From the NCBI RefSeq assembly GCF_008923365.1, contig NZ_WBMR01000016.1, positions 23,157 through 87,156 of the forward strand: a stretch of DNA of 64,000 nt. The letters are read 5' to 3'. The DNA comes from Actinomadura montaniterrae (lineage in GTDB: Bacteria; Actinomycetota; Actinomycetes; Streptosporangiales; Streptosporangiaceae). The position numbers and the translations under genes are program-made. Numbering within the stretch: position 1 is the stretch's first letter; every line of letters starts with the position of its first letter. Of this stretch, positions 26,417 to 35,321 are shown one piece after another. The notes beneath the pieces are model-generated. The model ran no database searches. It saw only the letters and a program-made list of their open reading frames with translations, and had not been told where the DNA came from.

Positions 26417-27542
26417 GTTGACGAAGAGGAGAGCCGCCCGGGCCCTGCCGGCCGGCCTCGCCGCGGCCGCGATGACCGCCGTGCTCGCCGCCGCCCCCAC
26501 CACCGCGCACGCCGCCACCTCTGCGCAGGCCGGCACTTCCTGGACGGTCCGCAAGGCCCCCTTCACCCTCGGCGCCAGCGGGCTGACCGCCGTCGCCGCG
26601 GCCGCCCCCGGCGCGATCTGGGCCGGCGGCTACCAGTGGCAGAACTCCTACGTGCCCCCGTACTGCGGGGAGCTCGGGCCGTGCAGCCCGCGCTACTACC
26701 AGAACCCCGTCCTGCAGAGCGGCGACGGCGCGTCCTGGTCCTGGATCGGCACGCCCGGCATGACGGGGGCCGGGCAGATCACCGCGCTCGACGCCGTCTC
26801 CGCGACCGACGTGTGGGCCGCGGGCCCCCGCGACCGCTCCGAGGGGAGCGGCTGCGGCACGCCCTACCTCACGCGCCTGAGCGGCGGCGCCTGGAACGAG
26901 GTCTCCCCGCCGTCCCTCCTCTGCTTCTACGCGCTCGACGCGGACGGGGCGGGCGCCTGGGCCGCCGGGTACGCCGACCGCGCGCACGGCGGCTCGGCCG
27001 TCTACCGCTGGTCCGGCTCCTGGACGCCGCAGGACACCGGCGCGTCGGAGGTCCGCGCCATCAGGCAGCGGACGCCGGACGACGTCTGGGCCGTGGGCGC
27101 GGAGGCCTCCCCCTACGGGGAGGGGAAGTTCTACGCGGCCCGCTTCGACGGCTCGGCGTGGCACGCCATGACGCCGCCGCAGCTCGCGGGGCAGTACGGG
27201 CGGATCACGGGCGTCCTGCCCCTCGGGGCCGGCGACGTCTGGGCCGTGAGCGACGCCGGCGCCCACCACTGGGACGGGTCGGCCTGGCAGAGCCCGCCGG
27301 CGCCCGACGGCGTCCGGTTCACCGGACCCATCGAGGACGACGGCGCGGGCGGCGCGTGGGCGGCCGGGGCGCGGCGGAACGCTCCGGAGGGCTCGGTCCT
27401 GCTGCACTACACCGACGGCGCTTGGCGGACGGAACTCGAGACGACCGCGGTCGTCAAGGGGCTCGCGCGCGTCCCGGGCACGCGGACGATGTGGGCGGTC
27501 GGCGCCCTGGCGGGCAAGCCCTACGTGCTCTCCACGAGCTGA
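26412..27542 (+). CDS. Secreted protein with propeller-like VWAxG repeats
   Basis: A basic start plus AGLAAAAMTAVLAAAPTTAHA is a clear signal peptide with an AxA cleavage site. The mature part repeats a short block about every 45-60 residues: AIWAGGY, DVWAAGP, AWAAGYA, DVWAVGA, DVWAVSD, AWAAGAR, MWAVGAL. This periodic D-V-W-A pattern suggests a beta-propeller. Four Cys in the first half may form disulfides. Function unknown; perhaps a surface or binding protein. The start is GTG 26412 without Shine-Dalgarno; TTG 26418 is an alternative. 376 residues. Confidence 0.75.
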   Translation: MTLTKRRAARALPAGLAAAAMTAVLAAAPTTAHAATSAQAGTSWTVRKAPFTLGASGLTAVAAAAPGAIWAGGYQWQNSYVPPYCGELGPCSPRYYQNPVLQSGDGASWSWIGTPGMTGAGQITALDAVSATDVWAAGPRDRSEGSGCGTPYLTRLSGGAWNEVSPPSLLCFYALDADGAGAWAAGYADRAHGGSAVYRWSGSWTPQDTGASEVRAIRQRTPDDVWAVGAEASPYGEGKFYAARFDGSAWHAMTPPQLAGQYGRITGVLPLGAGDVWAVSDAGAHHWDGSAWQSPPAPDGVRFTGPIEDDGAGGAWAAGARRNAPEGSVLLHYTDGAWRTELETTAVVKGLARVPGTRTMWAVGALAGKPYVLSTS

Positions 27543-27555
27543 CGGGCCCGTCCCA

Positions 27556-27587
27556 GGGCCGCGCCCGCGCGGGGGCGGGCGCGGCCC
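27556..27587. terminator. Bidirectional hairpin between the propeller-like gene and thrS
   Basis: Perfect 13-bp arms GGGCCGCGCCCGC (27556-27568) and GCGGGCGCGGCCC (27575-27587) with a 6-nt loop, placed between two convergent stop codons. It can serve both transcripts. Confidence 0.65.
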
Positions 27588-27597
27588 GGGAGGGGCG

Positions 27598-29583
27598 TCA
27601 GATCTGGATGCGGGCCTCGACGGCCTTGACGATCTCCTCGACGGCCTCGTCGATCGGCACGCCGTTCTTCTGCTCCCCGTTGCGGTACCGGAACGACACC
27701 GCGTCCTTCGCGACGTCGTCGTCGCCCGCGATCAGCATGTAGGGGATCTTCTGCTTCTGCGCGTTGCGGATCTTCTTCTGCATCCGGTCGGAGGAGGAGT
27801 CGACCTCCACCCGGACACCGCGCTCGCGCAGCCGCGCGGCCACCTTGTCCAGGTGCGGGACGTGCCCGTCGCCGATCGGGATGCCGACGGCCTGGACCGG
27901 CGACAGCCACGGCGGCATCGCGCCCGCGTAGTGCTCGATCAGCACGCCCATGAACCGCTCGACCGACCCGAACAGGGCTCGGTGGATCATCGCCGGGGTC
28001 TGCCGGCTCCCGTCGGCCGCCTGGTACTCCAGCCCGAACCGCTTCGGCTGGTTGAAGTCCAGCTGGATGGTCGACAGCTGCCAGGTCCGCCCGATCGCGT
28101 CCTTGGCCTGCACGGAGATCTTCGGGCCGTAGAACGCGGCGCCGCCCGGGTCGTCCACCAGGTCGAGGCCGGACTCCTCGGCGGCCTGGCGCAGCGCCTC
28201 GGTCGCCTCCGCCCAGTCGGCCTCGTCGCCGATGAACTTGTCGGAGTCGTCCCGGGTGGACAGCTCCAGGTAGAACTCCGAGAGCCCGAAGTCGCGCAGG
28301 ACGCTCAGCACGAAGGACAGCAGCGACTTGATCTCGTCGCCCATCTGCTCCTTGGTGGTGTAGATGTGCGAGTCGTCCTGGGTCATGCCGCGCACGCGGG
28401 TGAGGCCGTGCACCACGCCGGACTTCTCGTACCGGTACACCGACCCGAACTCGCACATCCGCAGCGGCAGCTCGCGGTACGACCGCCCGCGCGCCCGGAA
28501 GATCAGGTTGTGCATCGGGCAGTTCATCGGCTTGACGCGGTACTCGACCTCGTCCACCTCGAACGGCGGGAACATGTCGTCGCCGTAGTAGGGCAGGTGG
28601 CCGGAGATCTCGAACAGCGACGACTTGGTGATGTGCGGGGTGTTGACGAACTCGTAGCCCGCCTCCTGCTGCCGCCGCCGCATGTAGTCCTCCATCTCCT
28701 TGCGGATGATCCCGCCCTTGGGATGGAAGACGGGCAGCCCGCTGCCGAGCTCCGGCGGGAAGGAGAACAGGTCGAGCTCGGCGCCGAGCTTGCGGTGGTC
28801 GCGCTTCTCGGCCTCCGCCAGGAACTCCAGGTACTCGTCCTGCTTCTCCCGCGACTCCCACGCGGTGCCGTAGATGCGCTGCAGCTGCGGGTTCTTCTCG
28901 CTCCCGCGCCAGTACGCGCCGCCGGACCGCATCAGCTTGAACGCCGGGATGACCCGGGTGGACGGCAGGTGCGGGCCGCGGCACAGGTCCTTCCAGCGCA
29001 GCTCGCCGGACTTGGCGTCGAGGTTGTCGTAGATGGTCAGCTCGGCGCCGCCGACCTCCACGTTCGCGCCGTCCGCCGCGTCCTCGACCGGGCCCGAGCC
29101 CTTGAGCCCGATGAGCTCCAGCTTGTACGGCTCGGCGGCCAGCTCGGCGCGGGCGTCGTCGTCGGAGACGGGGCGGCGGGAGAACCGCTGGCCCTGCTTG
29201 ACGATCTCGCGCATCCGCTTCTCGATGCGCTTGAGGTCGTCGGGGGTGAACGGCTCGGCGACGTCGAAGTCGTAGTAGAAGCCGTTCTCGACCGGCGGGC
29301 CGATGCCGAGCTTGGCCTCGGGGAACAGCTCCTGCACTGCCTGCGCCATGACGTGCGCGGCGGAGTGCCGCATGATGGCCCGGCCGTCGTCGGAGCCGAT
29401 CGCGACCGGCTCGACGGCGTCGCCGTCGCGCAGCTCGCCGGCGAGGTCGCGCAGCTCGCCGTTGACCCGGGCGGCGATCACGGTGCGGCCGTCGGCGTCC
29501 AGTGCCTGCCCCGCGGTGGTGCCCGCCGGCACCGCCCGCTCGCTCCCGTCGAGGGTGATGCGCAGCTCAGACACGGTGGACAC
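27598..29583 (-). CDS. thrS: Threonyl-tRNA synthetase
   Basis: Charges tRNA-Thr. Domains in order: TGS ([20 protein letters not shown]), editing domain with [21 protein letters not shown], catalytic core with zinc-binding [14 protein letters not shown], motif 2 near [16 protein letters not shown], motif 3 near [15 protein letters not shown], and an anticodon-binding domain. GTG 29583 is 5 nt after GAGGAG and fits homologue length (661 residues). An in-frame ATG at 29667 has AGGAG 7 nt upstream and would add a 28-residue extension. A leader peptide and hairpin upstream suggest threonine-dependent attenuation. Confidence 0.95.
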   Translation of the reverse strand: MSTVSELRITLDGSERAVPAGTTAGQALDADGRTVIAARVNGELRDLAGELRDGDAVEPVAIGSDDGRAIMRHSAAHVMAQAVQELFPEAKLGIGPPVENGFYYDFDVAEPFTPDDLKRIEKRMREIVKQGQRFSRRPVSDDDARAELAAEPYKLELIGLKGSGPVEDAADGANVEVGGAELTIYDNLDAKSGELRWKDLCRGPHLPSTRVIPAFKLMRSGGAYWRGSEKNPQLQRIYGTAWESREKQDEYLEFLAEAEKRDHRKLGAELDLFSFPPELGSGLPVFHPKGGIIRKEMEDYMRRRQQEAGYEFVNTPHITKSSLFEISGHLPYYGDDMFPPFEVDEVEYRVKPMNCPMHNLIFRARGRSYRELPLRMCEFGSVYRYEKSGVVHGLTRVRGMTQDDSHIYTTKEQMGDEIKSLLSFVLSVLRDFGLSEFYLELSTRDDSDKFIGDEADWAEATEALRQAAEESGLDLVDDPGGAAFYGPKISVQAKDAIGRTWQLSTIQLDFNQPKRFGLEYQAADGSRQTPAMIHRALFGSVERFMGVLIEHYAGAMPPWLSPVQAVGIPIGDGHVPHLDKVAARLRERGVRVEVDSSSDRMQKKIRNAQKQKIPYMLIAGDDDVAKDAVSFRYRNGEQKNGVPIDEAVEEIVKAVEARIQI

Positions 29584-29719
29584 GGGTACTCCTCGGGATG
29601 GTGGGTTGGGATCAGCGGGTTCCGATGCTATCGACTCGGGGTGTGCCCCGGACGCATCCGGTTCCATCGGACGGCTCCTGTTCCTCCTCTGGGAGGCGCC
29701 GGAACGACCCCGGAAAGCG

Positions 29720-29753
29720 GTGAAGGCCCCGGGATCGCTCCCGGGGCCTTCAC
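29720..29753 (-). terminator. Strong GNRA-capped hairpin in the thrS leader (candidate attenuator)
   Basis: Perfect 15-bp arms (29720-29734 and 29739-29753); on the minus strand the loop is GCGA, a GNRA tetraloop. It lies 11 nt after the stop of the threonine-rich leader peptide and 137 nt before the thrS GTG. A short TTT run follows. Either an attenuator for thrS or simply the terminator of the sugar-porter gene upstream. Confidence 0.65.
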
Positions 29754-29764
29754 AGCGTGCGATG

Positions 29765-29836
29765 TCAGTGCATGCGGCCGTGGCGCCGGGGGCGACCCGG
29801 CGTCGTCGTCTCGAGCACGAGCGGTACGGCCTGCAT
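29765..29836 (-). CDS. Candidate thrS leader peptide with three consecutive Thr codons
   Basis: ATG 29836 opens a 23-codon ORF starting MQAVPLVL and continuing [15 protein letters not shown]. The three Thr codons are ACG ACG ACG. Immediately after them the RNA can form GCCGGG/CCCGGC, then the ORF stops 11 nt before the big hairpin. TACCAT (29847-29842) ends 6 nt before the ATG, the spacing of a leaderless transcript. This is the arrangement of a ribosome-stalling attenuator sensing charged tRNA-Thr, the substrate of the next gene. Confidence 0.6.
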   Translation of the reverse strand: MQAVPLVLETTTPGRPRRHGRMH

Positions 29837-29886
29837 GGGCCCATGGTAACCGACGCGGGCGGCCCCGGGCAGGGAGGTTTCCGCGG

Positions 29887-31356
29887 TCACGCGCGGGCCT
29901 CGCGTCTCGGCCGTTCGAGCCGGTCCATGTCCTCGAGCTCGCGTCCCCTGGTCTCCGGGACGGCCCGGATCACGAAGATGAACGCGAGGACGGAGAACGC
30001 GGTGTACAGGCCGTAGGCCAGGCTGAGCGAGAAGCCGGAGATGCCGGGGAACGTGGTCGTGACGACCCAGTTGGCGATCCACTGCGCGGCGGCGGCCACG
30101 GCCAGCGCCGACGCGCGGATGAAGTTGTTGAACATCTCGCCGAGCATCACCCACACGACCGGGCCCCAGGTCGCGGCGAACGCGGCGACGAAGACGTTGG
30201 CGGCGACGAGCGCGACCGGCCCGGCGGCGCCGCTCAGCTCCGGCTTGCCGTCCACCACGTGCGCGGTCGAGAAGCAGGCCGTCAGCGTCCCGAGCGACAG
30301 CGCCATGCCCGCCGCGCCGCCGAGCAGCAGCGGGCGCCGCCCGACCCGGTCGACCAGCGCGATCGCGACCAGCGTGAACGCCACGTTCACCACCGAGTTG
30401 ATCACCGAGGTGAGCATCGCGTTGCTCTCGGAGAACCCGACCGCCTGCCACAGCGACGACGAGTAGTAGAAGATCACGTTGATGCCGACGAACTGCTGGA
30501 AGACCGACAGCAGGATGCCGACCCACACGATCGGCAGCAGGCCGAGCCGCGAGCCGCGCAGGTCGCGCAGGTGCACGGGGCGGTCCTCGGCGATCGACCG
30601 GACGATGTCCTTGATCTTGCCGTCCACGTCGCCGCGGCCCATGACCCGCGCCAGCACCCGCTTCGCGTCGGTCATCTTGTGCTTCTTGACCAGGTAGCGC
30701 GGCGACTCGGGGATCGTCGTGGCGATCACGCCCCAGAACACCGCGGGCACGGCCGCGCTGGCGAACATCCAGCGCCAGGCGCCGCCGCCCCACGGGAACG
30801 TCCCGGTCGCGCCGCCGTCGGAGACCTGGGCGATGACGTAGTCGACGACCAGCGCGGCGAAGATGCCGAGGACGATCGCCATCTGCTGGAGCGAGCCGAG
30901 CCGGCCGCGCAGCTCCGCGGGCGCGATCTCGGCGATGTAGGCGGGCGCGATGACGGACGCGGCGCCGATCGCGAGGCCGCCGACCAGCCGCCACGCGGTC
31001 AGGTCGGCGGCGCTGAAGGCGAACGCCGAGCCGAGCGAGCTGATGACGAACAGCGCGGACGCGGCCAGCATCACCTTCACCCGGCCGATCCGGTCGCCGA
31101 GCGGGCCGGCGAACCACGCGCCCACGGCGCAGCCGAGCAGCGCGGCCGACACCACGAAGCCGACGACGAAGCCGCTCAGGTGGAAGGTGTCCTTGAGCGC
31201 GTCGACGGTGCCGTTGATGACCGAGGAGTCGTACCCGAACAGGAACCCGCCGAGCGCGGCGGCCCCCGCCAGCAGTGCGGCGGTGGCGGCCGAGTGGGAG
31301 GGGCCGCCGTGCTCCTCGCCGGCCGTGGTCTTCGCTCCGCTGCCCGGTGTGCTCAT
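29887..31356 (-). CDS. Sugar porter family MFS transporter
   Basis: Twelve-helix facilitator or proton symporter for sugars or polyols. Sugar-porter signatures are present: GGFLFGYDSSVINGT in helix 1, GDRIGRVKVML after helix 2, PESPRYLVKKHK before the central loop, RVGRRPLLLG after helix 8, and PETRGRELEDM at the end. 489 residues. ATG 31356 has GGGGAAG upstream; an in-frame start at 31413 is less likely. Substrate not predictable. It may read through toward thrS unless the hairpin at 29720-29753 stops it. Confidence 0.9.
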   Translation of the reverse strand: MSTPGSGAKTTAGEEHGGPSHSAATAALLAGAAALGGFLFGYDSSVINGTVDALKDTFHLSGFVVGFVVSAALLGCAVGAWFAGPLGDRIGRVKVMLAASALFVISSLGSAFAFSAADLTAWRLVGGLAIGAASVIAPAYIAEIAPAELRGRLGSLQQMAIVLGIFAALVVDYVIAQVSDGGATGTFPWGGGAWRWMFASAAVPAVFWGVIATTIPESPRYLVKKHKMTDAKRVLARVMGRGDVDGKIKDIVRSIAEDRPVHLRDLRGSRLGLLPIVWVGILLSVFQQFVGINVIFYYSSSLWQAVGFSESNAMLTSVINSVVNVAFTLVAIALVDRVGRRPLLLGGAAGMALSLGTLTACFSTAHVVDGKPELSGAAGPVALVAANVFVAAFAATWGPVVWVMLGEMFNNFIRASALAVAAAAQWIANWVVTTTFPGISGFSLSLAYGLYTAFSVLAFIFVIRAVPETRGRELEDMDRLERPRREARA

Positions 31357-31515
31357 GGAGCCGGATCTTCCCCGTAGGAAGGACCTTATGCGGCGGCGTT
31401 GCCCGCGCCTCACCCGCGGATGGCGATTCCGAGACCGTGAGCTGGGACGCGGCCGGGCATCGTCACCGCCCCCGCCTCCTCGGCGGCCGGGGCCGTCCCC
31501 GCAGTGGACTCCGCG

Positions 31516-32046
31516 TCACCAGTCGTCGGCGGACTCCGCGGCGAGCCGGACGAGTTCGCCGCCCGCGTCGAGGTCGTACCGGCGCATGGTCGAAAGCGGC
31601 GGCGAGTACACGTGGACGCTCACCGCGGGCGCGTCCGAGGTGTTGCGGACGTCGTGGACGTAGTCGGGCCCGAACGAGCGGACCTGCCCGGCGCCGACCT
31701 CGCGATGGCTGCGGACGCGGTGCTCCTCCAGCGTGCCGAGCGCGACGGCGAAGGCGCCGGCGGAGCCGCCGTGGTCGTGGAACCCGGTGCACTGGCCGGG
31801 CAGCCAGCTGATCAGCCAGATCTCGTGGTCGGCGTCCTGGTGGACGCGCTCGTACCAGCGGCCCTGCGGGTCGAGCCGGACCCGGTGGACCCATTCCTCC
31901 GGGTGGTCGGCCAGCGCGCGGGCCCGTTCGGCGAGCCGCGCCGGTGCGAACGGGGCGGCCGCGTCCCGCGGCTCTTCCGGCGCGGGCGCGCCGATCCCGG
32001 GCGTGCCGTTTTCGGGCGTGCCGGACTCGGTGGCGGTGACGGTCAT
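31516..32046 (-). CDS. Cysteine dioxygenase (type I, cupin)
   Basis: Iron enzyme oxidising cysteine to cysteine sulfinate. The cupin metal site is seen as TGFHDHGGSAGAFAV (His-x-His) and FGPDYVHDVRNTS (third His), in the usual order for bacterial cysteine dioxygenases; 176 residues. The first 30 residues are Gly/Pro/Ala-rich. ATG 32046 is preceded by GAGGAG. A Cys-containing leader peptide at 32108-32194 fits control by cysteine supply. Confidence 0.87.
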   Translation of the reverse strand: MTVTATESGTPENGTPGIGAPAPEEPRDAAAPFAPARLAERARALADHPEEWVHRVRLDPQGRWYERVHQDADHEIWLISWLPGQCTGFHDHGGSAGAFAVALGTLEEHRVRSHREVGAGQVRSFGPDYVHDVRNTSDAPAVSVHVYSPPLSTMRRYDLDAGGELVRLAAESADDW

Positions 32047-32107
32047 GCGTCGTTCTCCTCGGCTGTGCGGTGGGACGTGCTGGAACGCGTCCGCCGGCGG
32101 GGGTCCG

Positions 32108-32194
32108 CTAGCGGGGCGTCCGGCGACACAGCGCGCTGGCCTGGCGGCGCAGATCGACGTGCAGGCGCTCGTGCAGCGGTGCGGAGATCGTCAC
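32108..32194 (-). CDS. Short leader peptide of the RHVDL...SALC type before cysteine dioxygenase
   Basis: GTG 32194 opens a 28-codon ORF containing RLHVDLRRQASALCRR and ending TAG at 32108-32110, 61 nt before the cysteine dioxygenase start. I recall actinobacterial 'putative leader peptides' with the pattern R-x-H-V-D-L-x-R-x-x-S-A-L-C in front of sulfur genes, and cysteine-codon attenuators are known in mycobacteria. The Cys codon is TGT, rare in this GC-rich window. A promoter ends 6 nt before the GTG, so translation would be leaderless; ATG 32212 is in frame but lies upstream of the -10. Confidence 0.7.
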   Translation of the reverse strand: MTISAPLHERLHVDLRRQASALCRRTPR

Positions 32195-32200
32195 CCCACG

Positions 32201-32229
32201 ATGATCGGCCATAATCCCTATAAAGTCAA
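32201..32229 (-). promoter_or_regulatory. Promoter of the leader peptide/cysteine dioxygenase unit
   Basis: TTGACT (32229-32224), 17-nt spacer, GATCAT (32206-32201), then 6 nt to the GTG of the leader peptide. The stretch is markedly AT-rich for this window. Confidence 0.55.
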
Positions 32230-32352
32230 TCGGGAAAGCCTGGAAGCCGCCCGCCGCGGCCGTGGGCAGCGGTGATACCAGCGGGGGCGGCCCGATCTCC
32301 CCCCGCGGAGGCAGGCGGGCGCGGCGCCGCGCGCTCTAGGCTCGCAGGCGAG

Positions 32353-33600
32353 ATGAACGAACCACACCGCTCCGACGCCGGCGCGCGGCCCCGGCTGCTC
32401 GCCGGGGTCGCCGCCGCCGTCGTGCCGGGGCACGACGACCCCGCCGTCCCCCTGCTCCCGGGCCGGCTCCTGCTGCGCGTGCCGATCCTGGTCCTGCTGC
32501 TCGCCATGACGATCGGCTTCACGGCCGGGTCGATCGCGATCTCCATCGCGAGCTACCACGTGGACGCGGGGGCGGCGTGGCCGCTCGGGGTGCTGATGGC
32601 CAGCCCGCTGATCTTCGCGGCCCGCTGGCCGCTCGCCGCCTGGCGGATCGCGGCCATCGGGCTGCTGATCACCGTGTTCGTCCGGCACGGCACCGGCTTC
32701 ATGCCGTGGCCGGTCACCGCGATCCTCGCGCTGGTGGTCATCCTGTTCTTCGCCGGGATCGGCTGCGACCGCCAGACGACCGTCGGCGTCGGCGCGGTGA
32801 CGATCGTGGGGGTGCTGCTGCCCGCCGTGCTGTTCGGCATGCCGGGCTGGTTCGGCATCATCCTCGCCGGGATCACCGCGCTCGTGCTGACCTTCGGCGA
32901 CGCGGTCGGCGGCCGCCGGTCCGCGGAGGAGGAGCTGCGCCGCCGCGAGGAGCAGCACCGGCAGGACCTGGCGCGGCAGGCGGTGCTGGAGGAGCGCGCC
33001 CGCATCGCCCGCGAGCTGCACGACGTCGTCGCGCACCACATGTCGGTGATCGCGATGCAGGCCGAGGCCGCCCCGTTCAAGATCCCCGACCTGCCGGACG
33101 CCGCCCGCGAGACGTTCGGCGTGGTCCGGGACGCGGCCCGCGAGGCGCTCACCGAGACCCGCCGCGTCGTGGGGCTGCTGCGCTCGGACGACGAGGGCGC
33201 CGAGCGCGCCCCGAGCCCGGGCCTGGACCGGCTGGACGAGCTGGCCGCGGCGGCCCGCAACTCCGGGCTGTCGGTCGCCACCGTGGTCGTCGGGATGCCG
33301 CGCCAGCTGGACGCCGGGGTGGACCTGTCGGCGTACCGGATCGTCCAGGAGTCGCTCAGCAACGCCGCCCGGTACGCGCCGGGATCGCGCGTCCACGTGG
33401 AGATCAAGTACGGGCCGGAGGCGCTCGCGGTGACCGTCGACGACGACGGCGCGCGCGGCGTCCCGGACGGGACGCAGGGCGGCGGGCACGGCCTGGTCGG
33501 GATGCGCGAGCGCGTCACGATGCTCGGCGGCACGCTGTCGGCGGGCCCGCGCGGCACGGGCGGCTGGACGGTCGCGGCGGAGCTGCCGTACGGGGACTGA
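32353..33600 (+). CDS. Sensor histidine kinase (HisKA_3/NarL-partner type)
   Basis: A soluble N-terminus of about 35 residues, then four to six membrane helices (residues about 40-190), a coiled linker EEELRRREEQHRQDLARQ, the dimerisation/phosphoacceptor segment IARELHDVVAHHMSVIAMQ, and an HATPase_c domain (AYRIVQESLSNAARYAPG ... GGHGLVGMRERVTMLGG). There is no large extracytoplasmic sensor, so it may sense the membrane state. 415 residues. The cognate response regulator follows after 22 bp. Confidence 0.9.
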   Translation: MNEPHRSDAGARPRLLAGVAAAVVPGHDDPAVPLLPGRLLLRVPILVLLLAMTIGFTAGSIAISIASYHVDAGAAWPLGVLMASPLIFAARWPLAAWRIAAIGLLITVFVRHGTGFMPWPVTAILALVVILFFAGIGCDRQTTVGVGAVTIVGVLLPAVLFGMPGWFGIILAGITALVLTFGDAVGGRRSAEEELRRREEQHRQDLARQAVLEERARIARELHDVVAHHMSVIAMQAEAAPFKIPDLPDAARETFGVVRDAAREALTETRRVVGLLRSDDEGAERAPSPGLDRLDELAAAARNSGLSVATVVVGMPRQLDAGVDLSAYRIVQESLSNAARYAPGSRVHVEIKYGPEALAVTVDDDGARGVPDGTQGGGHGLVGMRERVTMLGGTLSAGPRGTGGWTVAAELPYGD

Positions 33601-33622
33601 TCGTTCGCCGTAGGGTGGCGTC

Positions 33623-34315
33623 GTGACGATTCGGGTGCTGATCGCCGACGACCAGGTGATGATCCGCGACGGGCTCGCGGCGCTGCTGTCCTCCGATCCG
33701 GAGATCGAGGTGATCGGGCAGGCGGGGAACGGGCGCGAGGCCGTGGACATGGCCCGCGCGCTGGATCCGGACGTCGTGGTGATGGACATCCGGATGCCGG
33801 AGATGGACGGCCTGGCCGCGACCGCGGAGCTGATCGGCGCGCCCGCCGGGCGGAACACCCGGCAGGACGCCGGAGACCCCGCGGACGTGCGGCCGAAGGT
33901 CCTGGTCCTCACCACGTTCGACCTCGACGAGTACGTCTACGAGGCGCTCGGCGCGGGGGCCAGCGGGTTCCTGCTGAAGGACGCGTCGGCGGCCGACCTC
34001 GTGACCGGGGTGCGGGTCGTGGCGGCGGGCGACGCGCTGCTCGCGCCGTCGATCACCCGACGGCTGATCGGCGACTTCGCGCGCCGGCGCCGCCACCAGC
34101 GGCCGAGCCCGGCGGCGACGGCGGGGCTGACCCCGCGCGAGATGGACGTGCTGCGGCTCATCGCGCGGGGCCTGTCCAACGCCGAGATCGCCGCCGAGCT
34201 GGTGCTCGCCGAGCAGACGATCAAGACGCACGTCGGGCACGTGCTGACCAAGCTGGCGCTGCGCGACCGCACCCAGGCGGTCGTGTTCGCCTACGAGAAC
34301 GGCCTGGTCGGCTAG
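33623..34315 (+). CDS. NarL/LuxR-type response regulator
   Basis: Receiver domain with acidic pair Asp9/Asp10 and phosphoacceptor Asp55 (VVVMDIRMPEMDG), conserved Thr (LVLTTFD) and Lys (FLLKDAS); C-terminal HTH LTPREMDVLRLIARGLSNAE. An extra segment (GAPAGRNTRQDAGDPADV, about residues 74-92) interrupts the receiver between Asp55 and the Thr, longer than usual. GTG 33623 is 6 nt after TAGGGT, indicating its own leaderless promoter inside the operon. 230 residues. Confidence 0.9.
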   Translation: MTIRVLIADDQVMIRDGLAALLSSDPEIEVIGQAGNGREAVDMARALDPDVVVMDIRMPEMDGLAATAELIGAPAGRNTRQDAGDPADVRPKVLVLTTFDLDEYVYEALGAGASGFLLKDASAADLVTGVRVVAAGDALLAPSITRRLIGDFARRRRHQRPSPAATAGLTPREMDVLRLIARGLSNAEIAAELVLAEQTIKTHVGHVLTKLALRDRTQAVVFAYENGLVG

Positions 34316-34331
34316 CCCAGCCGGCCCGGGG

Positions 34332-35288
34332 TCAGCGGGACGGGTCGAGGACGAGCTTGCCGGTGGTGCGGCGGGCGCGCAGGTCCTCGTGGGCCTTGCG
34401 CACCTCCGACAGGCCGTACTCGCCGCCGCCGATGACGCGCAGCCGCCCGGCGGCGGCCAGCCCGAACAGCTCGTCCAGCGCGGCGCGCATGACGTCGCCG
34501 GGCAGCTGGAAGACGTGCGCCAGCCACATCCCGGAGATCGTGGTGGAGTGCGACATCAGGGTGGCCGGGCGCACCGGCGACGGCTCCTTGCGGGACGCCA
34601 TGCCGTAGAAGGCGAGCCGGCCGAACGGGGCGAGCGCCTTCAGGCTCTGGTCGGTGACGGTCCCGCCGGTCATCTCCAGCACGGTGTCGACGCGCTGGCC
34701 GCCGTTCGCCTCGATGAGCGCGTCCTTCAGGTCGGGCTCGTTCGCGTCGATCGCCACGTCCGCGCCGAGCTCCAGGGCGAGGTCGCGCTTGTCCTTGGAC
34801 GAGGCGGTCGCGATGACGCGCCCGGCGCCCCAGGCCTTGGCGAGCTGGACGGCGAGGGTGCCGACCCCGCCCGCTGCCGCGTGCACGACGACCGACTCCC
34901 CCGGCGCCAGGTGCACGCTGCGGCGCAGCAGCACCCACGCGGACGCGCCCTGGACGATCATCCCGAGCGCGGTGACGTCGTCGACGCCGTCCGGGACGTC
35001 CCAGGCGAGCGCCTCGGGCGCGACGGCCTTCTCGGCGTACCCGCCGGTGCCGACGAGCGCGACGACGCGGCGCCCGTCCGGGGTGGTGCCGACGACCTCG
35101 CCGCCCGGCACCATCGGCAGCGTCGACTCCGACAGGTAGCTGTTCTCGGCCTGGTGGGTGTCGGCGTAGTTGATGCCGGCCCGGGCGACGTCGACGAGCA
35201 GGTGCCCGGGCCCGGCGACCGGGTCGGGCAGCTCGGTGACGGTCAGCACCTCGGGGCCGCCGAACTCGGTGATCTGGATCGCGCGCAT
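34332..35288 (-). CDS. Quinone oxidoreductase-like NADPH-dependent dehydrogenase (MDR superfamily)
   Basis: The N-terminal GroES-like domain (MRAIQITEFGGPEVLTVTEL) and the Rossmann motif VVHAAAGGVGTLAVQLAKAWG define a zinc-independent quinone-reductase type MDR protein of 318 residues. ATG 35288 has AGGAG upstream. It follows the SDR gene by 33 bp in the same orientation, so the two are likely co-transcribed from the palindrome-bearing promoter at 36085-36106, divergent from the acyl-CoA dehydrogenase. Confidence 0.87.
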   Translation of the reverse strand: MRAIQITEFGGPEVLTVTELPDPVAGPGHLLVDVARAGINYADTHQAENSYLSESTLPMVPGGEVVGTTPDGRRVVALVGTGGYAEKAVAPEALAWDVPDGVDDVTALGMIVQGASAWVLLRRSVHLAPGESVVVHAAAGGVGTLAVQLAKAWGAGRVIATASSKDKRDLALELGADVAIDANEPDLKDALIEANGGQRVDTVLEMTGGTVTDQSLKALAPFGRLAFYGMASRKEPSPVRPATLMSHSTTISGMWLAHVFQLPGDVMRAALDELFGLAAAGRLRVIGGGEYGLSEVRKAHEDLRARRTTGKLVLDPSR

Positions 35289-35321
35289 GACTCTCCTGTT
35301 CCGGTCTCTGGTCGGGCGCGG

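Noticed and set aside
29584..29667. ATG 29667 as the main thrS start
   Set aside because: It has a good ribosome-binding site, but the extra 28 residues are Pro/Ser/Glu-rich and precede the normal TGS start; kept only as an alternative.
27853..31377. A 1174-codon plus-strand open frame opposite thrS and the sugar porter
   Set aside because: Same reason: low-complexity charged composition, no domains, and strong genes on the other strand.
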